Below are positions 40,874 through 51,798 of a DNA stretch of 64,000 nt, one piece after another. A program made the position numbers and the translations under genes. The stretch's first letter is position 1. The number at the start of each line of letters is the position of its first letter. The notes beneath the pieces are model-generated. The model saw only the letters and a program-made list of their open reading frames with translations. It was not told the origin of the DNA and did not search any database. This DNA comes from Terrilactibacillus sp. S3-3 (GTDB lineage Bacteria; Bacillota; Bacilli; Bacillales; Sporolactobacillaceae), in assembly GCA_030437565.1 (NCBI GenBank), contig CP129291.1, forward strand, positions 372,001 to 436,000, given 5' to 3'.

Positions 40874-42401
40874 ATGTCCTATGCGATCGAAATGAGGCAG
40901 ATCAGGAAAGTGTTTCCAGGTATTGTGGCAAATGATGACGTGACACTGCAGGTTAAGAAAGGGGAAATCCATGCTCTGTTCGGCGAAAACGGCGCGGGAA
41001 AATCGACACTGATGAATGTGCTTTTCGGCCTTTATCAGCCTGACGGCGGCGAGATTTTTGTCAAAAAGGAAAGAAAGTGAAAATCTACGATCCGAATGAT
41101 GCCAATCACCTAGGTATCGGCATGGTTCATCAACATTTTATGCTCATTGAAAAATTCACCGTGGCGGAGAACATTATTCTCGGCAGCGAACCGGCAAGGC
41201 ACGGCCGTCTTGATATGACTAGAGCCGTTCAGATAGTGAAAGAACTGTCGGATCAGTACGGACTGAATGTCGATCCGCTTTCGAAAATCGAAAATATTAC
41301 AATTGGCATGCAGCAGAGGGTAGAAATATTGAAGACCTTGTATAGGGGAGCGGACATTCTGATCTTCGATGAGCCGACTGCGGTTCTGACCCCGGCGGAA
41401 ATCCACGAACTGATTAAAATAATGAAGCGGCTTGTTCAAGAGGGGAAGTCGATCATTTTGATCACACATAAGCTGAAAGAAATTTTTGAAGCCTGTGATC
41501 GCTGCACGGTCATTCGGCGTGGAAAGGTGATCGACACAGTAGACATTTCCGAGACCAATCCAAGCGCTCTTACCGATATGATGGTTGGCAGAAAAGTAAA
41601 CATCTTGGTGAATGATCTTCCCTACGAACCCAAAGAGACTGTTTTGGATATCAAACAGTTAATGGTGCTGGATGCAAGGAAAGTGCCCGCGGTCAACCAT
41701 TTGGATTTAAGGGTTCACGGCGGCGAAATCTTGGGAATCGCCGGAGTGGACGGGAACGGGCAAACAGAACTTATTGAAGCGATCGTCGGGCTGAGAAGGG
41801 TAAAGCAAGGTCGTATTTTATTAAACGGGGAAGATATCACCAATCGGAAAACAAGAAAAATCACGGAAGCCGGACTTGGCTACATCCCTGAGGACCGGCA
41901 AAAGCATGGTCTCATTCTTGATTTTTCAGTCGCTGAAAATCTGGTGCTGCAAACCTATTACCGCCAGCCCTATTCAAGAGCGGGCATTTTAAGCAATAAA
42001 AAAATCGCAAAAAAGGCAAAAGAATTGATCGCCGAGTTCGATGTGCGAACGCCGGACGAAAAAACACACCTGCCCGTTCACTTTCGGGAGGGAATCAGCA
42101 GAAAGTCATTATTGCCCGCGAAATAGACCGCAGTCCGCAGCTGCTGGTGGCGGCTCAGCCGACACGCGGGCTCGACATCGGCGCGATTGAATTTATCCAT
42201 AGCAAGCTGCTTGAAGAAAAAAGCAAGGGCAAAGCGGTGCTGCTTGTTTCTTTTGAACTGGACGAGATTCTTCATTTAAGCGATCGAATTGCTGTGATCT
42301 ATGAGGGACAAATTATCGCGATCGTGAATCCAAGAGAGACAAGCGAGAATGAGCTTGGGCTGCTCATGGCCGGGCACAGGGAAGCGGTGGGTCGAGCATG
42401 A
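40874..42401 (+). CDS. yufO: Nucleoside ABC transporter ATP-binding protein
   Basis: About 508 residues with two fused ATPase domains. N-terminal domain: Walker [11 protein letters not shown]-loop GMVHQHFM, Walker [15 protein letters not shown]-terminal domain: [22 protein letters not shown] and, after a frame change near 42090, a signature GGNQQKV-like segment with [14 protein letters not shown]. The EPTAV / QPTRGLD pair is typical of sugar and nucleoside importers. Another frame change near 41070. Stop overlaps the yufP start (ATGA). Confidence 0.9.
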
Positions 42402-43469
42402 ACCAATTCTTCAGCCACAACCGCTGGTTCAGCATACTTGTACCCGTGACAGCCGTGGTGCTGGGGCTTTTATCCGGCGCTGTTATTATGCTTGCGACCG
42501 GTTATAATCCGATACTTGCCTATCAGTCGATTGTTCAGTCCATTTTTTTGCAGCCTTATTACGGGGGTGAAACGATCCGGGCGATGATTCCGCTTGTTTT
42601 ATCCGGCCTGGCGTTTGCTTTCGCATTTCGAACGGGTTTGTTCAACATTGGAGTAGAAGGTCAAATGCTTGCCGGCTGGTTTGTATCGGTTGCCGCGGCG
42701 ATTGGTTTTGGAGGGATGCCCAAGGTAGTGCTTTTGCCGCTGTCGATCATCGCCGGGGCGGCGGCAGGCGGAATCTGGGGATTATTGCCTGGCTTTTTAA
42801 AAGCAAAATTCAAAGTACACGAAGTGATTTCAACGATCATGATGAATTATATCGCGCTGTACACAACCAATTATCTGATCAAACATTTCTTGTACACTGA
42901 GGGAGAACGGACGCCGACGATTCCAAAGACCGCATCGCTGGCATCGCCGACTTTGGCCGATTTGACACAAGGATCGCGGCTTCATTGGGGTTTTTTATTG
43001 TTGCTGCCGCCGCTGCAGTCGCCATGTGGTTCATTTTGTGGAAAACGACGAGAGGCTTTGAGTTGCGGGCGGTGGGCTACAGCCCGGATGCCTCGAGGTA
43101 CGCGGGGATGAGTGTCGCCGTAATAATATCATTCTTTCGATGACAATATCGGGCATTTTCGCCGGTCTCGCCGGAACGATGGAGGGACTTGGCACTTATC
43201 AATATATGATGATCAATGCCACTTTTATCGGCATCGGTTTTAACGGCATCGCGGTTGCACTGCTCGGTATGAACACGTCGCTTGGTGTCGTCTTTGCCGG
43301 TGCGCTTTTTGCCGGGCTGCAAACGGGCGGCCTGACGATGCAATCCGTGGCCGGGGTTCCGATCGAGCTGATTCAGGTCATCATTGCATTGATTATCTTT
43401 TTCGTTGGTTCCAGTTATGTCATCAAGTGGATTTGGCTTCGCGTTTTGAGAAAGGGGGAAAAAAGATGA
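42398..43469 (+). CDS. yufP: Nucleoside ABC transporter permease 1
   Basis: About 356 residues, with eight or more membrane helices. Family segments are [64 protein letters not shown] and [18 protein letters not shown]. Frame changes near 42960 and 43125. It is translationally coupled to the ATPase gene upstream and to yufQ downstream. Confidence 0.9.
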
Positions 43470-44430
43470 GTCTGCTAAGTATTCTGGAGATTATCATCCC
43501 CTCGACACTCCTGACAGCTGCACCGCTGATTTTTACCGCGCTGGGCGGAGTCTTTTCCGAACGGTCCGGTGTCGTCAACATTGGTTTGGAAGGATTGATG
43601 GCGGTCGGCGCATTTACCGCCGCGATCTCTACATACTTTTTGGAACATCTCGGTCTCGGCGACGCTTCGCCGTGGCTGGCGATATTGATCGCTGCCGCCG
43701 CAGGCGCTTTATTTTCGCTGATCCATGCCGTCGCGTCGATCTCTTTCCGCGCGGATCAGACGGTCAGCGGTGTCGCACTCAATTTTTTGGCGACCGGACT
43801 GACCGTTTTTCTTGTGAAGTTAATCTTTAACGGACAGGGACAGACACCGTACATCAGTCATCGCATTGATAAAATCAATGTGCCCGGACTGCACGATATT
43901 CCAATCATCGGCCCGATTTTCTTTTCGCAAATCGCGTACACATCTTATCTCGCGATTGCCGCCGCTTTTGCAGTTTGGTTTGTTATCTATAAAACGCCGT
44001 TTGGCCTGCGCCTTCGCTCCGTGGGCGAGCATCCGGCAGCCGCCGATACGCTCGGGATTAACGTGATCAGGATGCGTTATATTGGCGTCATGTTGAGCGG
44101 TGCTTTCGGAGGTGTCGCGGTGCCATCTATCTGGTGACGATTGCGGCGAATTACAGCGTATCGACAATCAGCGGACAAGGTTTTCTTGCACTGGCCGCGA
44201 TGATCTTTGGCAAATGGCATCCGATCGGGGCGATGGGGGCGGCATTATTCTTCGGGTTCGCCCAGTCGCTCAGCATTACGAGTGAGCAAATTCCGATTCT
44301 CGACAGACTTCCGGATGTCATTCTATTGATTGCCCCGTATGTATTGACGCTGCTTGTACTGGTCGGATTCGTCGGCCGTGCCGAAGCGCCGAAAGCCGAC
44401 GGCGTGCCTTACATCAAAGGGGAAAGATAA
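43466..44430 (+). CDS. yufQ: Nucleoside ABC transporter permease 2
   Basis: About 321 residues. Family segments are LIFTALGGVFSERSGVVNIG, LEGLMAVGAF, ADQTVSGVALNFLATGLT, LRLRSVGEHPAAADTLGINV and, after a frame change near 44118, YLVTIAANYSVSTISGQGFL. AAAGGGGG leads ATG 43466, which overlaps the yufP stop. Last gene of the unit; a terminator follows 20 bp later. Confidence 0.9.
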
Positions 44431-44448
44431 ACGCCGTACAAAATATAG

Positions 44449-44479
44449 AGCCGCCGCCCATAAATTTATTGTGGCAGCG
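44449..44479 (+). terminator. Terminator after yufQ
   Basis: AGCCGCCGCC pairs with GGCAGCGGCT with one mismatch around an AT-rich loop, followed by seven T residues. Confidence 0.8.
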
Positions 44480-44590
44480 GCTTTTTTTAACTTTAGGAGA
44501 ATAAAAAAGGTTGCCATTTAACACGTCATGGTGATATTTTTGATTATATAGTTTTGACCCGATTTTTATAAGAGTAGGAGATGGGCGGAA

Positions 44591-45116
44591 ATGACGCTGA
44601 TTTATCTTATCAGGCACGGGGAAACGGATTGGAATGCCAAAGGGCGGCTCCAAGGAAGAGAAGACGTTCCGCTGAATGAAAAAGGAAAACGTCAAGCCAG
44701 AATCACCGGCATGTTTTTGAAACAATCAAATTGGTCGGCGATCATCACCAGTCCGCTCATAAGGGCTAAAACAACGGCTGAAAATTATCAATGAATACGT
44801 CGGCGGTGTGCCGCTGGTTGAGAGCGGGCTGCTGATCGAAAGAGATTATGGGAAGGCTTCCGGAATGACGTTGGAAGAGCGGGATCGGTATTTTCCAGAT
44901 GGGATCATTCCTGGGAAGGAGAATGATGATCTCATCAAAGAACGGGCTATTCAAGCAATTGAGGCGATAAAAGAGCAATATCCCGATAAAAGGGTTCTGC
45001 TTGTTGCGCACGGCGGCCTTATTAAAGTGATACTGAAGGCTCTGTCGAATGGCGAGATCGAAACACATTCATTTAAGTTGGTCAATACAAGCATCAGCCA
45101 CATTGAATTCAGCTAA
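44591..45116 (+). CDS. Histidine phosphatase (phosphoglycerate mutase-like) family protein
   Basis: About 175 residues. The catalytic motif is IYLIRHGETDWNAKGRLQGR (RHGE), with the second His in LLVAHGGLIKVILKAL. After a frame change near 44780 the sequence continues EYVGGVPLVESGLLIERDYG, including the acid-rich catalytic region. The substrate is unknown; relatives include broad-specificity phosphatases such as PhoE. Short length matches the small PhoE/CobC type. Confidence 0.82.
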
Positions 45117-45245
45117 AGAGTGGAAAATTGTCAATTACAACCAGATTGCCCATCTTTCAGGTTATCATGAGATGGAGGTCTGAAGAGGCAAAAAGAAAAA
45201 GCAGGCGAATGAGGCTCGAGCCCGCTGTTAACCCCGCCAAAAAAC

Positions 45246-45271
45246 AAAAAATCGCGGATGGCTGTCCGCGA
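45246..45271 (-). terminator. Terminator after tRNA-Gly
   Basis: On the minus strand TCGCGGA pairs with TCCGCGA around CAGCCA and runs into six T residues, about 20 bases after the tRNA. Confidence 0.85.
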
Positions 45272-45291
45272 CTTTCTTTCCGCAATATAAA

Positions 45292-45362
45292 AGCGGGTGA
45301 TGGGAATCGAACCCACGACGAGAGCTTGGGAAGCTCTAATTTTACCATTAAACTACACCCGC
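45292..45362 (-). tRNA. tRNA-Gly, anticodon CCC as read
   Basis: On the minus strand the seven-base acceptor stem GCGGGTG pairs with CACCCGC. The anticodon stem AGAGC/GCTCT encloses the seven-base loop TTCCCAA, giving CCC at positions 34-36. The T arm GTGGGTTCGATTCCCA-like loop is standard. The 3' CCA is not encoded. A CCC isoacceptor is less common in bacilli than TCC, so a base misread in the loop should be considered. Confidence 0.9.
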
Positions 45363-45602
45363 ATGATTATAAAATTGAATCATTGACCAACAAACGGCAA
45401 TAATTATTTTATATGATTTCTCTAATTATGTCAAATGGATTTTTCAGGTATTTTCTTGAATCGCCGCGGTTACGCAGAAACGATGCACAGCTCTTGTACT
45501 TAGCTGCCCAAATGGTATGATATAATTTGTATTACTGATTTTAGCCAATCGATTAATAAACTATTTTTTTTTTAAATATAATCACAGAGCAACGAGGTGC
45601 AG

Positions 45603-45875
45603 ATGGAAAAAGCGATTTTAACTGTTATTGGCAAAGATAATATAGGGATTATTGCAGGCGTCAGTCAGCAGCTGGCTGATTTGAACGTGAATATATTAGA
45701 CGTGAGCCAGACCATTATGAATGGTTATTTCACGATGATGATGATTCTGGATTTGTCTAAGGTGGAGCAAAGTTTCGATGCTATTAAGAAGCTCTTAACG
45801 GTGAAAGGCGAAGCGCTTCACGTACAAATTAAGATTCAGCGCGAGGAAATTTTCAGCTCAATGCACAATCTATAA
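45603..45875 (+). CDS. ACT domain protein, UPF0237 family
   Basis: A 90-residue single ACT domain: KAILTVIGKDNIGIIAGVSQ, then VNILDVSQTIMNGYFTMMMI. ACT domains bind small ligands such as amino acids; UPF0237 proteins are typically encoded next to UPF0210, as here. ATG 45603 is preferred to the in-frame GTG 45597, which lies inside the ribosome binding site GAGGTG. Confidence 0.88.
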   Translation: MEKAILTVIGKDNIGIIAGVSQQLADLNVNILDVSQTIMNGYFTMMMILDLSKVEQSFDAIKKLLTVKGEALHVQIKIQREEIFSSMHNL

Positions 45876-45892
45876 GGAGATAGGAGTTAGAG

Positions 45893-47254
45893 ATGGAGAC
45901 CAAGCAAATATTAGAAACGATCCGGATGATCGAAGAAGAGAAACTGGATATACGGACAATCACAATGGGCATCTCTTTGCTTGATTGTATTGATGCAGAC
46001 GGCAATAAGGCACGGCAAAAAATTTATGATAAAATCACCCGGCTTGCCGAAAATCTGGTGAAAACGGGCGAAGCGATCGAATCGGAATTCGGTATCCCGA
46101 TCATTCACAAGCGAATCTCGGTGACGCCGATAGCACTCGTTGCCGGAGCAACCGATGATAAAAATTATGCAGCTTTTGCAAGAACACTCGATGAGGCGGC
46201 GAAAACAACCGGTGTCAACTTTATCGGCGGATTTTCAGCCCTCGTACAAAAGGGTTATCACAAAGGTGATCATTTATTGATCCAATCGATTCCCGAAGCG
46301 CTGGCTTCGACCGAGCGTGTTTGTTCATCGGTTAATGTCGGGTCAACACGGTCAGGGATCAACATGGATGCGGTTCGGGAAATGGGAGAAATAGTGAAAA
46401 AAAAACGGCCGAAATGACGGCCGATGAAGAGGCCATGGGCTGTGCGAAGCTTGTTGTTTTTGCCAATGCAGTGGAGGACAATCCGTTTATGGCCGGTGCC
46501 TTTCACGGCGTGGGCGAAGCAGACTGCGTCATTAACGTCGGTGTCAGCGGGCCCGGTGTTGTCAAGCGTGCCCTGGAGAAAGTTAAAGGTCAGAGTTTCG
46601 ATGTCGTAGCCGAGAGACCGTAAAAAAAAATTGCTTTTAAGATTACGCGCATGGGACAGCTTGTCGGTCATGAGGCATCGGCACGGCTTGGCGTTCCGTT
46701 CGGTATTGTCGATTTATCGCTGGCGCCGACGCCGGCCGTCGGCGATTCCGTTGCCCATATTCTTGAAGAAATGGGGCTTGAACATGCCGGTACCCACGGC
46801 ACGACGGCGGCTTTGGCACTTTTGAACGACGCGGGTGAAAAAGGGCGGCGTCATGGCATGCAGCCATGTTGGCGGCCTAAGCGGGGCATTCATCCCGGTA
46901 TCGGAGGATGCAGGGATGATAAATGCAGTGAACAAGGGAGCACTAAACTTAAATAAACTGGAAGCCATGACCGCTGTTTGTTCCGTCGGGCTTGATATGA
47001 TTGCCATCCCCGGAGATACACCGGCGGCAACGATTGCGGCAATGATTGCCGATGAAGCAGCGATTGGTGTCATCAATAATAAAACGACGGCCGTCCGCGT
47101 TATTCCGGCTCCGAATACATCTGTCGGCGATGTCGTTCAATTTGGCGGCCTGCTTGGGGCGGCTCCCGTCATGGCCGTGAGCAAGTTTTCGTCCGCCGAT
47201 TTCATTGCCAGGGGCGGACGCATTCCGGCACCGATCCATTCATTTAAAAACTAA
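45893..47254 (+). CDS. UPF0210 (DUF711) family protein
   Basis: About 453 residues. Characteristic segments are [86 protein letters not shown], and [20 protein letters not shown]. The family has a fold related to glycyl-radical enzyme neighbours in structure predictions, but no established activity. Frame changes near 46400 and 46622 (A-runs) and 46840. The gene starts 18 bp after the UPF0237 stop, so the two form an operon. Confidence 0.88.
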
Positions 47255-47271
47255 ATAACCGGCCGGTTTGA

Positions 47272-47318
47272 AAAAGGGGAAAACTTGGAAAGCGGTATTC
47301 GAGTTTTCCCCTTTTCAT
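47272..47318 (+). terminator. Terminator after the UPF0210 gene
   Basis: AAAAGGGGAAAACT pairs with AGTTTTCCCCTTTT around a loop of about 17 bases, then TCATT. Confidence 0.75.
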
Positions 47319-47398
47319 TATTTAAAATCTGTTGTTTTCCATTGCATCCCAGGCAGCTTCGGCTCATTTGGGTCTTGTCCAGCCGCGTTATCTTAAAT

Positions 47399-47432
47399 AA
47401 ATCCCCCGTCTGTAAAATAGAACGGGGGATTT
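47399..47432. terminator. Bidirectional stem-loop
   Basis: AAATCCCCCGT pairs with ACGGGGGATTT around a 12-base loop. It lies between convergent genes and could terminate transcription from either side. Confidence 0.7.
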
Positions 47433-47487
47433 CATCAGGAAGCTTGCCGCTTTGCACGGCATCCGGCCGGTTCAGTTCATTGAACCA

Positions 47488-47700
47488 TTACTTACCTTTG
47501 TCGTGCTTTGTTCCGCTGCCGCCGTAATCGCCGGTTTCTTTAGCGCGTTCTTGTTCTTCTGCCGAATGTTCATCCAGCGGCTCAGCAAATTCTTCATTAG
47601 CTGCTGATTCTAGTTCTGCAGCATATTCTTCAGCAGCAAATTCCGTCTCTGCCGTTTGCGCTTTTCTAAAATCGGCTTGTTCTGCTTCAAATTTTCCCAT
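47488..47700 (-). CDS. Small acidic protein, possibly a spore (gamma-SASP-like) protein
   Basis: About 70 residues, very rich in Glu and Ala: MGKFEAEQADFRKAQTAETE, then EFAAEEYAAELESAAN and a C-terminal GDYGGSGTKHDKGK. The repeated EFA/ETEFA style words recall gamma-type small acid-soluble spore proteins, but the family repeat is not clear, so this is a guess. No strong ribosome binding site is visible; ATG 47700 is one choice, an in-frame ATG at 47712 another. Confidence 0.45.
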   Translation of the reverse strand: MGKFEAEQADFRKAQTAETEFAAEEYAAELESAANEEFAEPLDEHSAEEQERAKETGDYGGSGTKHDKGK

Positions 47701-47903
47701 TGGTCCATTCACAGCTTTCTGATTGGAGTTTTGGCGCTATTATGCACCATCACTAGTTTGAACCAAATTTTTTTTTGATTATACGGAGAAAAGAGAATCC
47801 AGAGAAGCTGCATAATTTGATCAATAAGAATAAAAAAAGGTCCAGCGCTGCCCGCGCCGAACTTTTTTTTTTCAAACCTGCTCGATGGGATAATGGTACA
47901 AAA

Positions 47904-48857
47904 TTATTTCGTGCCAACGGATTCTTCCGCTTCAAGGGCATGGCCTAAGAACTTGGCAAGTTCAAGCATACCGTACTTGCCGGCGGCCGCTTCAGCATCC
48001 GAATTATAATTGGTATTCGTGTTTATGTCATACGTATAGATCGTTCCGTTCGCATTGCGAATGAATTCAATGCCGGCAACAGTAATGTGATGATCCTTAA
48101 GGAATTTTTCATATTGCTAACTAGCGGGCTGGAGAAGTTGTTAATAATCTGGAATTTTGCCTTATTCGGGGCGCCGACGCCGACAGGGCAAAACGCGTCA
48201 TTTATCTGGCAGCTGTCTGCCGGACACAGTTCGAATCCTTCCGATGTGTCGACGCGGACCGCATAGACAAATTTTCCGCCGACAAACTCAACGCGGGTGA
48301 TAGATGATTCCGGCGATTGAATATACTCTTGAATCAGTGTGATGCCGTCGACCGGTTCTTCATACCGTTCACTGTTTAAGTAGCTTTCGAGTGCTTCCAG
48401 AGTATGAAAAAGCTGAACACCAAGTCCTTTCCCGGCGCGGTTGTGTTTCGTAATAAAAGGGGTTTTACCCAGTTTTTTGGCCGCTTTAATCACATTTGAT
48501 TTGCCTACGGCACCGATTGTATGCGGCGTGCGGATACCGTCAGCTTCCAGCGCTGTATATTGATTGATCTTGCTGAGCTCGAAACGCAGGGCCTTGCTCC
48601 CGTTAAATACGGCCGGCGTGATGATGTTCCAGCCAGGCAAAGACGCCTTCAGCGAGCTCAGGGGCATATCGGTGGTCACGTGTATGGGATGAAGCGCTCA
48701 TCCGGCTGTAAAAAATCCCTTCAGGAGGAACATCGCCCAAATCAACGAGCCCTTCGCCGAGATGCCAAAGTTCATATGGCAAATGGAGCTGATCCAGCCG
48801 AGCGGTTAAATGTCTTGTCCATTCGTCGTTTTCATGGATAATATAGATTTTTCCCAT
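47904..48857 (-). CDS. ATP-grasp (RimK-like) ligase
   Basis: About 317 residues. The N-terminal part is MGKIYIIHENDEWTRHLTAR. The ATP-grasp core is AVGKSNVIKAAKKLGKTPFI, then TKHNRAGKGLGVQLF (the glycine-rich loop), TLIQEYIQSPESSITRVEF and the metal-binding C-terminal EFIRNANGTIYTYDINTNTN. Such enzymes ligate a carboxylate to an amine or thiol using ATP. It starts four bases after the monooxygenase stop and so belongs to the SAM-riboswitch operon, suggesting a sulfur compound substrate. Frame changes near 48625 and 48115. Confidence 0.8.
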
Positions 48858-48860
48858 TAG

Positions 48861-49936
48861 TTATTTATTCCCCACTTTCGATTGAAGTTGGTCATGCTGC
48901 CCGCGCTTGTGTTCGACAATTGGCATAACCTGGCGAGAGAAGCGTTCCATTTCTTCAAGCTGCGGCGAGAACTGGAGAATCAGCAAATTGACGCCGGCTT
49001 GTTCATAGGCTAGGATGCGATCGGCAATTTGCTCGGGTGTTCCGACAAAGTCCGGCCGCAATCCGCGGTTTGATACGGAATAGTCTTTCAATTTTACATC
49101 GATTTCAAGATTTGATTTGCTGATAAAATCTTGATAACCGGCGTAGCCGCCGCTGTCTTTCACTTGTGTGATCCGGGAAAGTTCAGCTTGCGCTTCTTCT
49201 TCCGTATCCCGGCAAATCACATAAGCCGCCATGCCGAATGTTGAGAACGGCTCCTTGTTGAGGCGGGTACGGCGGGCGTTCATATCGGCAATCTTATTGG
49301 CGATTTCTTCAACTGTGCCGCCATGCATGACGTAAGCATCGCAGTGCTTCGCGATCGTTTCTTTTCCGGTTTCACTCTCACCGCCGGCAAAAAGCGGAAT
49401 ATTCGGCTGTTGAACCGGTTTTGGTTCCAGGTACGTATCGGTGAATTCATAAAAATTTCCTTTATAACTGAGAGGGGTTTCACTCCAAAGGCCTTTTAAA
49501 ACCGAAATGAATTCTTCCGTTCGCGCATAGCGTTCATCGTGGTCGGTAAATACCGCGCCATATTGTTTCGCTTCATCTTTCCACCAAGCCGAGACAACAT
49601 TGAGCGCGAAATCCGTGACTTAAATGATCGATGTTGGCCGCAACTTTAGCTGTGAGGGCCGGGTTGTGAAAACCAGGACGAATCGCCGTGAGAATTTGTA
49701 ATTTGTCGGTAACGGCGGCTAACGCGGCAGCCGTAGACCATGCTTCAAGTGACGGCTGGTCGATTCCTTTAATATCATTTAAGTTAAGTTCAGGAACGAG
49801 TGTCATACTGTAGCCAAGGTGTTCTGCAGATTGAGCGACTTTTTTTTTTAACATAATCAAAAGTGGCCGGCATGTGTTCGTCTTCAACATTACGCAGCCA
49901 TCCCCCAAATATGGGTGACCAAAAACCGTATTTCAT
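48861..49936 (-). CDS. LLM-class flavin-dependent monooxygenase (SfnG/SsuD-like)
   Basis: About 358 residues of the bacterial luciferase-like fold: MKYGFWSPIFGGWLRNVEDE, LEAWSTAAALAAVTDKLQIL, RPGFHNPALTAKVAANIDHL, FALNVVSAWWKDEAKQYG and PLFAGGESETG. The layout fits reduced-FMN-dependent monooxygenases that cleave sulfonates or dimethyl sulfone to release usable sulfur. GAGGTG leads ATG 49936. Frame changes near 49845 (A-run), 49620 and 49470-49300. Its leader holds a SAM riboswitch, and an SsuE-like FMN reductase lies divergently, both supporting a sulfur-scavenging role. Confidence 0.87.
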
Positions 49937-49971
49937 TTTATTCACCTCGTGATGATGATAATGTAATGTAT

Positions 49972-50004
49972 AAAAAAGGCTTCTTCGATAAGAAGAAGCT
50001 TTTT
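49972..50004 (-). terminator. Riboswitch-controlled terminator
   Basis: On the minus strand AAAGCTTCTTCTTATCGAAG folds as a hairpin (GCTTCTT/AAGAAGC) and runs into GCCTTTTTT. It lies just after the SAM aptamer and before the monooxygenase start, the expected off-switch. Confidence 0.85.
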
Positions 50005-50014
50005 CAACGCCCGT

Positions 50015-50114
50015 CTTATCTTTCAGAATAAAATCTGCTGGATTTGGCACCTGTACTTGCTAGCAAGTGGTTGCCGGGTTTCATTGGGCCATTCCCTCCG
50101 CCGCTCTTGATAAG
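50015..50114 (-). ncRNA. SAM riboswitch (S-box)
   Basis: Read on the minus strand: CTTATCAAGAGCGGCGGAGG begins P1 and the conserved core, then GAATGGCCC, GAAACCCGGCAACC, AGGTGCCAAATCC, and GATAAG closes P1. All landmark S-box elements are present. Binding of S-adenosylmethionine stabilises the aptamer and lets the terminator at 49972-50004 form, turning off the monooxygenase and ATP-grasp genes. Confidence 0.95.
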
Positions 50115-50131
50115 CTGATTAATTTAAAGTA

Positions 50132-50160
50132 ATCCTACCATGATAATCGGGAAAAAGCAA
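50132..50160 (-). promoter_or_regulatory. Promoter of the SAM-riboswitch operon
   Basis: On the minus strand TTGCTT (50155-50160), a 17-bp spacer and TAGGAT (50132-50137), preceded by TGG as an extended -10, place the start of transcription a few bases before the S-box aptamer. Confidence 0.65.
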
Positions 50161-50484
50161 TGGGAAGTTCATGAATTAACAAAATAGACAAATACAAGTT
50201 GACAGATAAGAATTAATGGCATTAAAATTAATGTTAATCCTTAATGCTTCGAAATAGCGGCAAGTGTTGAAAGGTTTCCGGAAGTAAAACAGGCATTCTA
50301 CTTTAATAATGATTGAAGGAGTGATATGTCTTGAAGTGTTGTTGTTTGCAGATAAAAAACCTTTCGTTAAATATTAATATAAGAGCTAATTAAAAAAACG
50401 ATGAATGCCAATCAGTATTCGTATGTTTGAGTAGCGGCAAAGAATTTGATCGGCAGTGATCATATTACGGGGGAGGAAATGTTC

Positions 50485-51047
50485 ATGCATCAAATCGTCA
50501 TTTTATCCGGAAGTCCGTCGTCCACGTCGCGTTCAGAAATTGCTTTGCGCCAAATCAATGATACACTTATTTACCGCGGCTTTTCCGTACAGTTTTTCTC
50601 GGTGCGGGATGTGTGCTGCTGCCGGAGACGCTGTTCTATGCCAGGTTTGACGACCCGCAAATCGTGGCTATCAGCCATGCACTGCGGCAGGCAGAAGGCG
50701 TTATTGTCGGATCGCCTGTCTATAAAGCCTCATACACAGGGGTTCTTAAGGCCCTGATCGATCTATTGCCGGAAGATGTGCTGAAGGATACGCCTGTTTT
50801 GCCGATTATGGTCGGCGGAAGCGGCCATCATCTGCTGGCGATCGAGTTTGCATTGAAACCGCTGCTGGCTTCTTTAAAAGGAGAACCACTTCAAGGGGTC
50901 TATTTACTGGATCGGCATATTGATAAGACAGCGGAACCGCCGATTAGGGATACTGAAGTCACTTACCGTCTTCACAAACAAATCGAGCAGCTCATTACCG
51001 CAATTGACAAACAACAGACTTTTCTAGCAAAAGCGCAGGGGGAATGA
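50485..51047 (+). CDS. ssuE: NADPH-dependent FMN reductase, SsuE-like
   Basis: About 187 residues, flavodoxin-like. MHQIVILSGSPSSTSRSE holds the phosphate-binding loop, EGVIVGSPVYKASYTGVLKA and IDLLPEDVLKD the flavin and dimer contacts, and PVLPIMVGGSGHHLLAIEF is typical of SsuE. It would supply reduced FMN to the monooxygenase encoded divergently. GGGGGAGG is nine bases from ATG 50485; an in-frame ATG at 50479 is too close. One frame change near 50615. I see no S-box on this side of the divergent region. Confidence 0.87.
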
Positions 51048-51296
51048 ATTGGCCAGCGAGATTTAAGTGCTCCTCTCAATGGATGATCGAAAGTTATGCT
51101 CAACAGAAGGCAGGCGTCAATCGCCTTTAAATAAGTCGCGAGTCTCCCAAATCTCAAAAGTATCCATTCGAAAAGGAGCGAAATGACCTCTCTGCTGCGA
51201 ATGTATATGGACATCCCGTATATGTTTTTTGAATAAAATGGGTGACGCATTCCCCTTCCAAATCTCCGGTTTGGTGGGGGTTAGTCACCCCACTAA

Positions 51297-51710
51297 TCAA
51301 CTCTTTTCTTTTTTTCCTTGTTCCTCAATGTATTTTTTTATCACCTCAACTGTAGCCCCGCCTGTAGACAACACCATATAGCTTTGGCTCCAAAAATAAG
51401 GTTTCCAATAAAATTTTTTCAGATGTTTCGAAAACTCCTTACGGATTAAGCGGGAAGTTACCGTTTTATAGCTGTTAATGACTTTGGATAATTGGATTTG
51501 CGGGGGAGCATCAAATAACAAATGGATATGGTCGGCTTCACTATTCATTTCGATTAATTGGCAATCCCACTTTTTAAAGAGTTCATTAGTGATTTCTTTC
51601 AGCCGTTTCATCATCGTTTCCGTGATACATGGGTGACGATATTTAGTGATGACAACTAAATGATAAGTTAACTTATATAAAGCGTGTCTATTCTTATTAA
51701 AATCAGTCAT
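51297..51710 (-). CDS. tnpA: IS200-like Y1 transposase TnpA
   Basis: A 137-residue protein, intact. The HUH motif is SEADHIHLLFDAPP (HIH) and the catalytic Tyr lies in VIKKYIEEQG near the C-terminus. It cuts and rejoins single-stranded DNA at the element's hairpin ends. AGGAGGTG precedes ATG 51710; a GTG two codons upstream overlaps the ribosome binding site. Being intact while its neighbours are frameshifted, it could be active. Confidence 0.93.
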   Translation of the reverse strand: MTDFNKNRHALYKLTYHLVVITKYRHPCITETMMKRLKEITNELFKKWDCQLIEMNSEADHIHLLFDAPPQIQLSKVINSYKTVTSRLIRKEFSKHLKKFYWKPYFWSQSYMVLSTGGATVEVIKKYIEEQGKKEKS

Positions 51711-51798
51711 ATGCACCTCCTGTATTTATTTACAACTAAATATGATTGATGCTATGATAGTATCATGAATTAGTAAATTAAGAAAGGAGGATTCTGTG

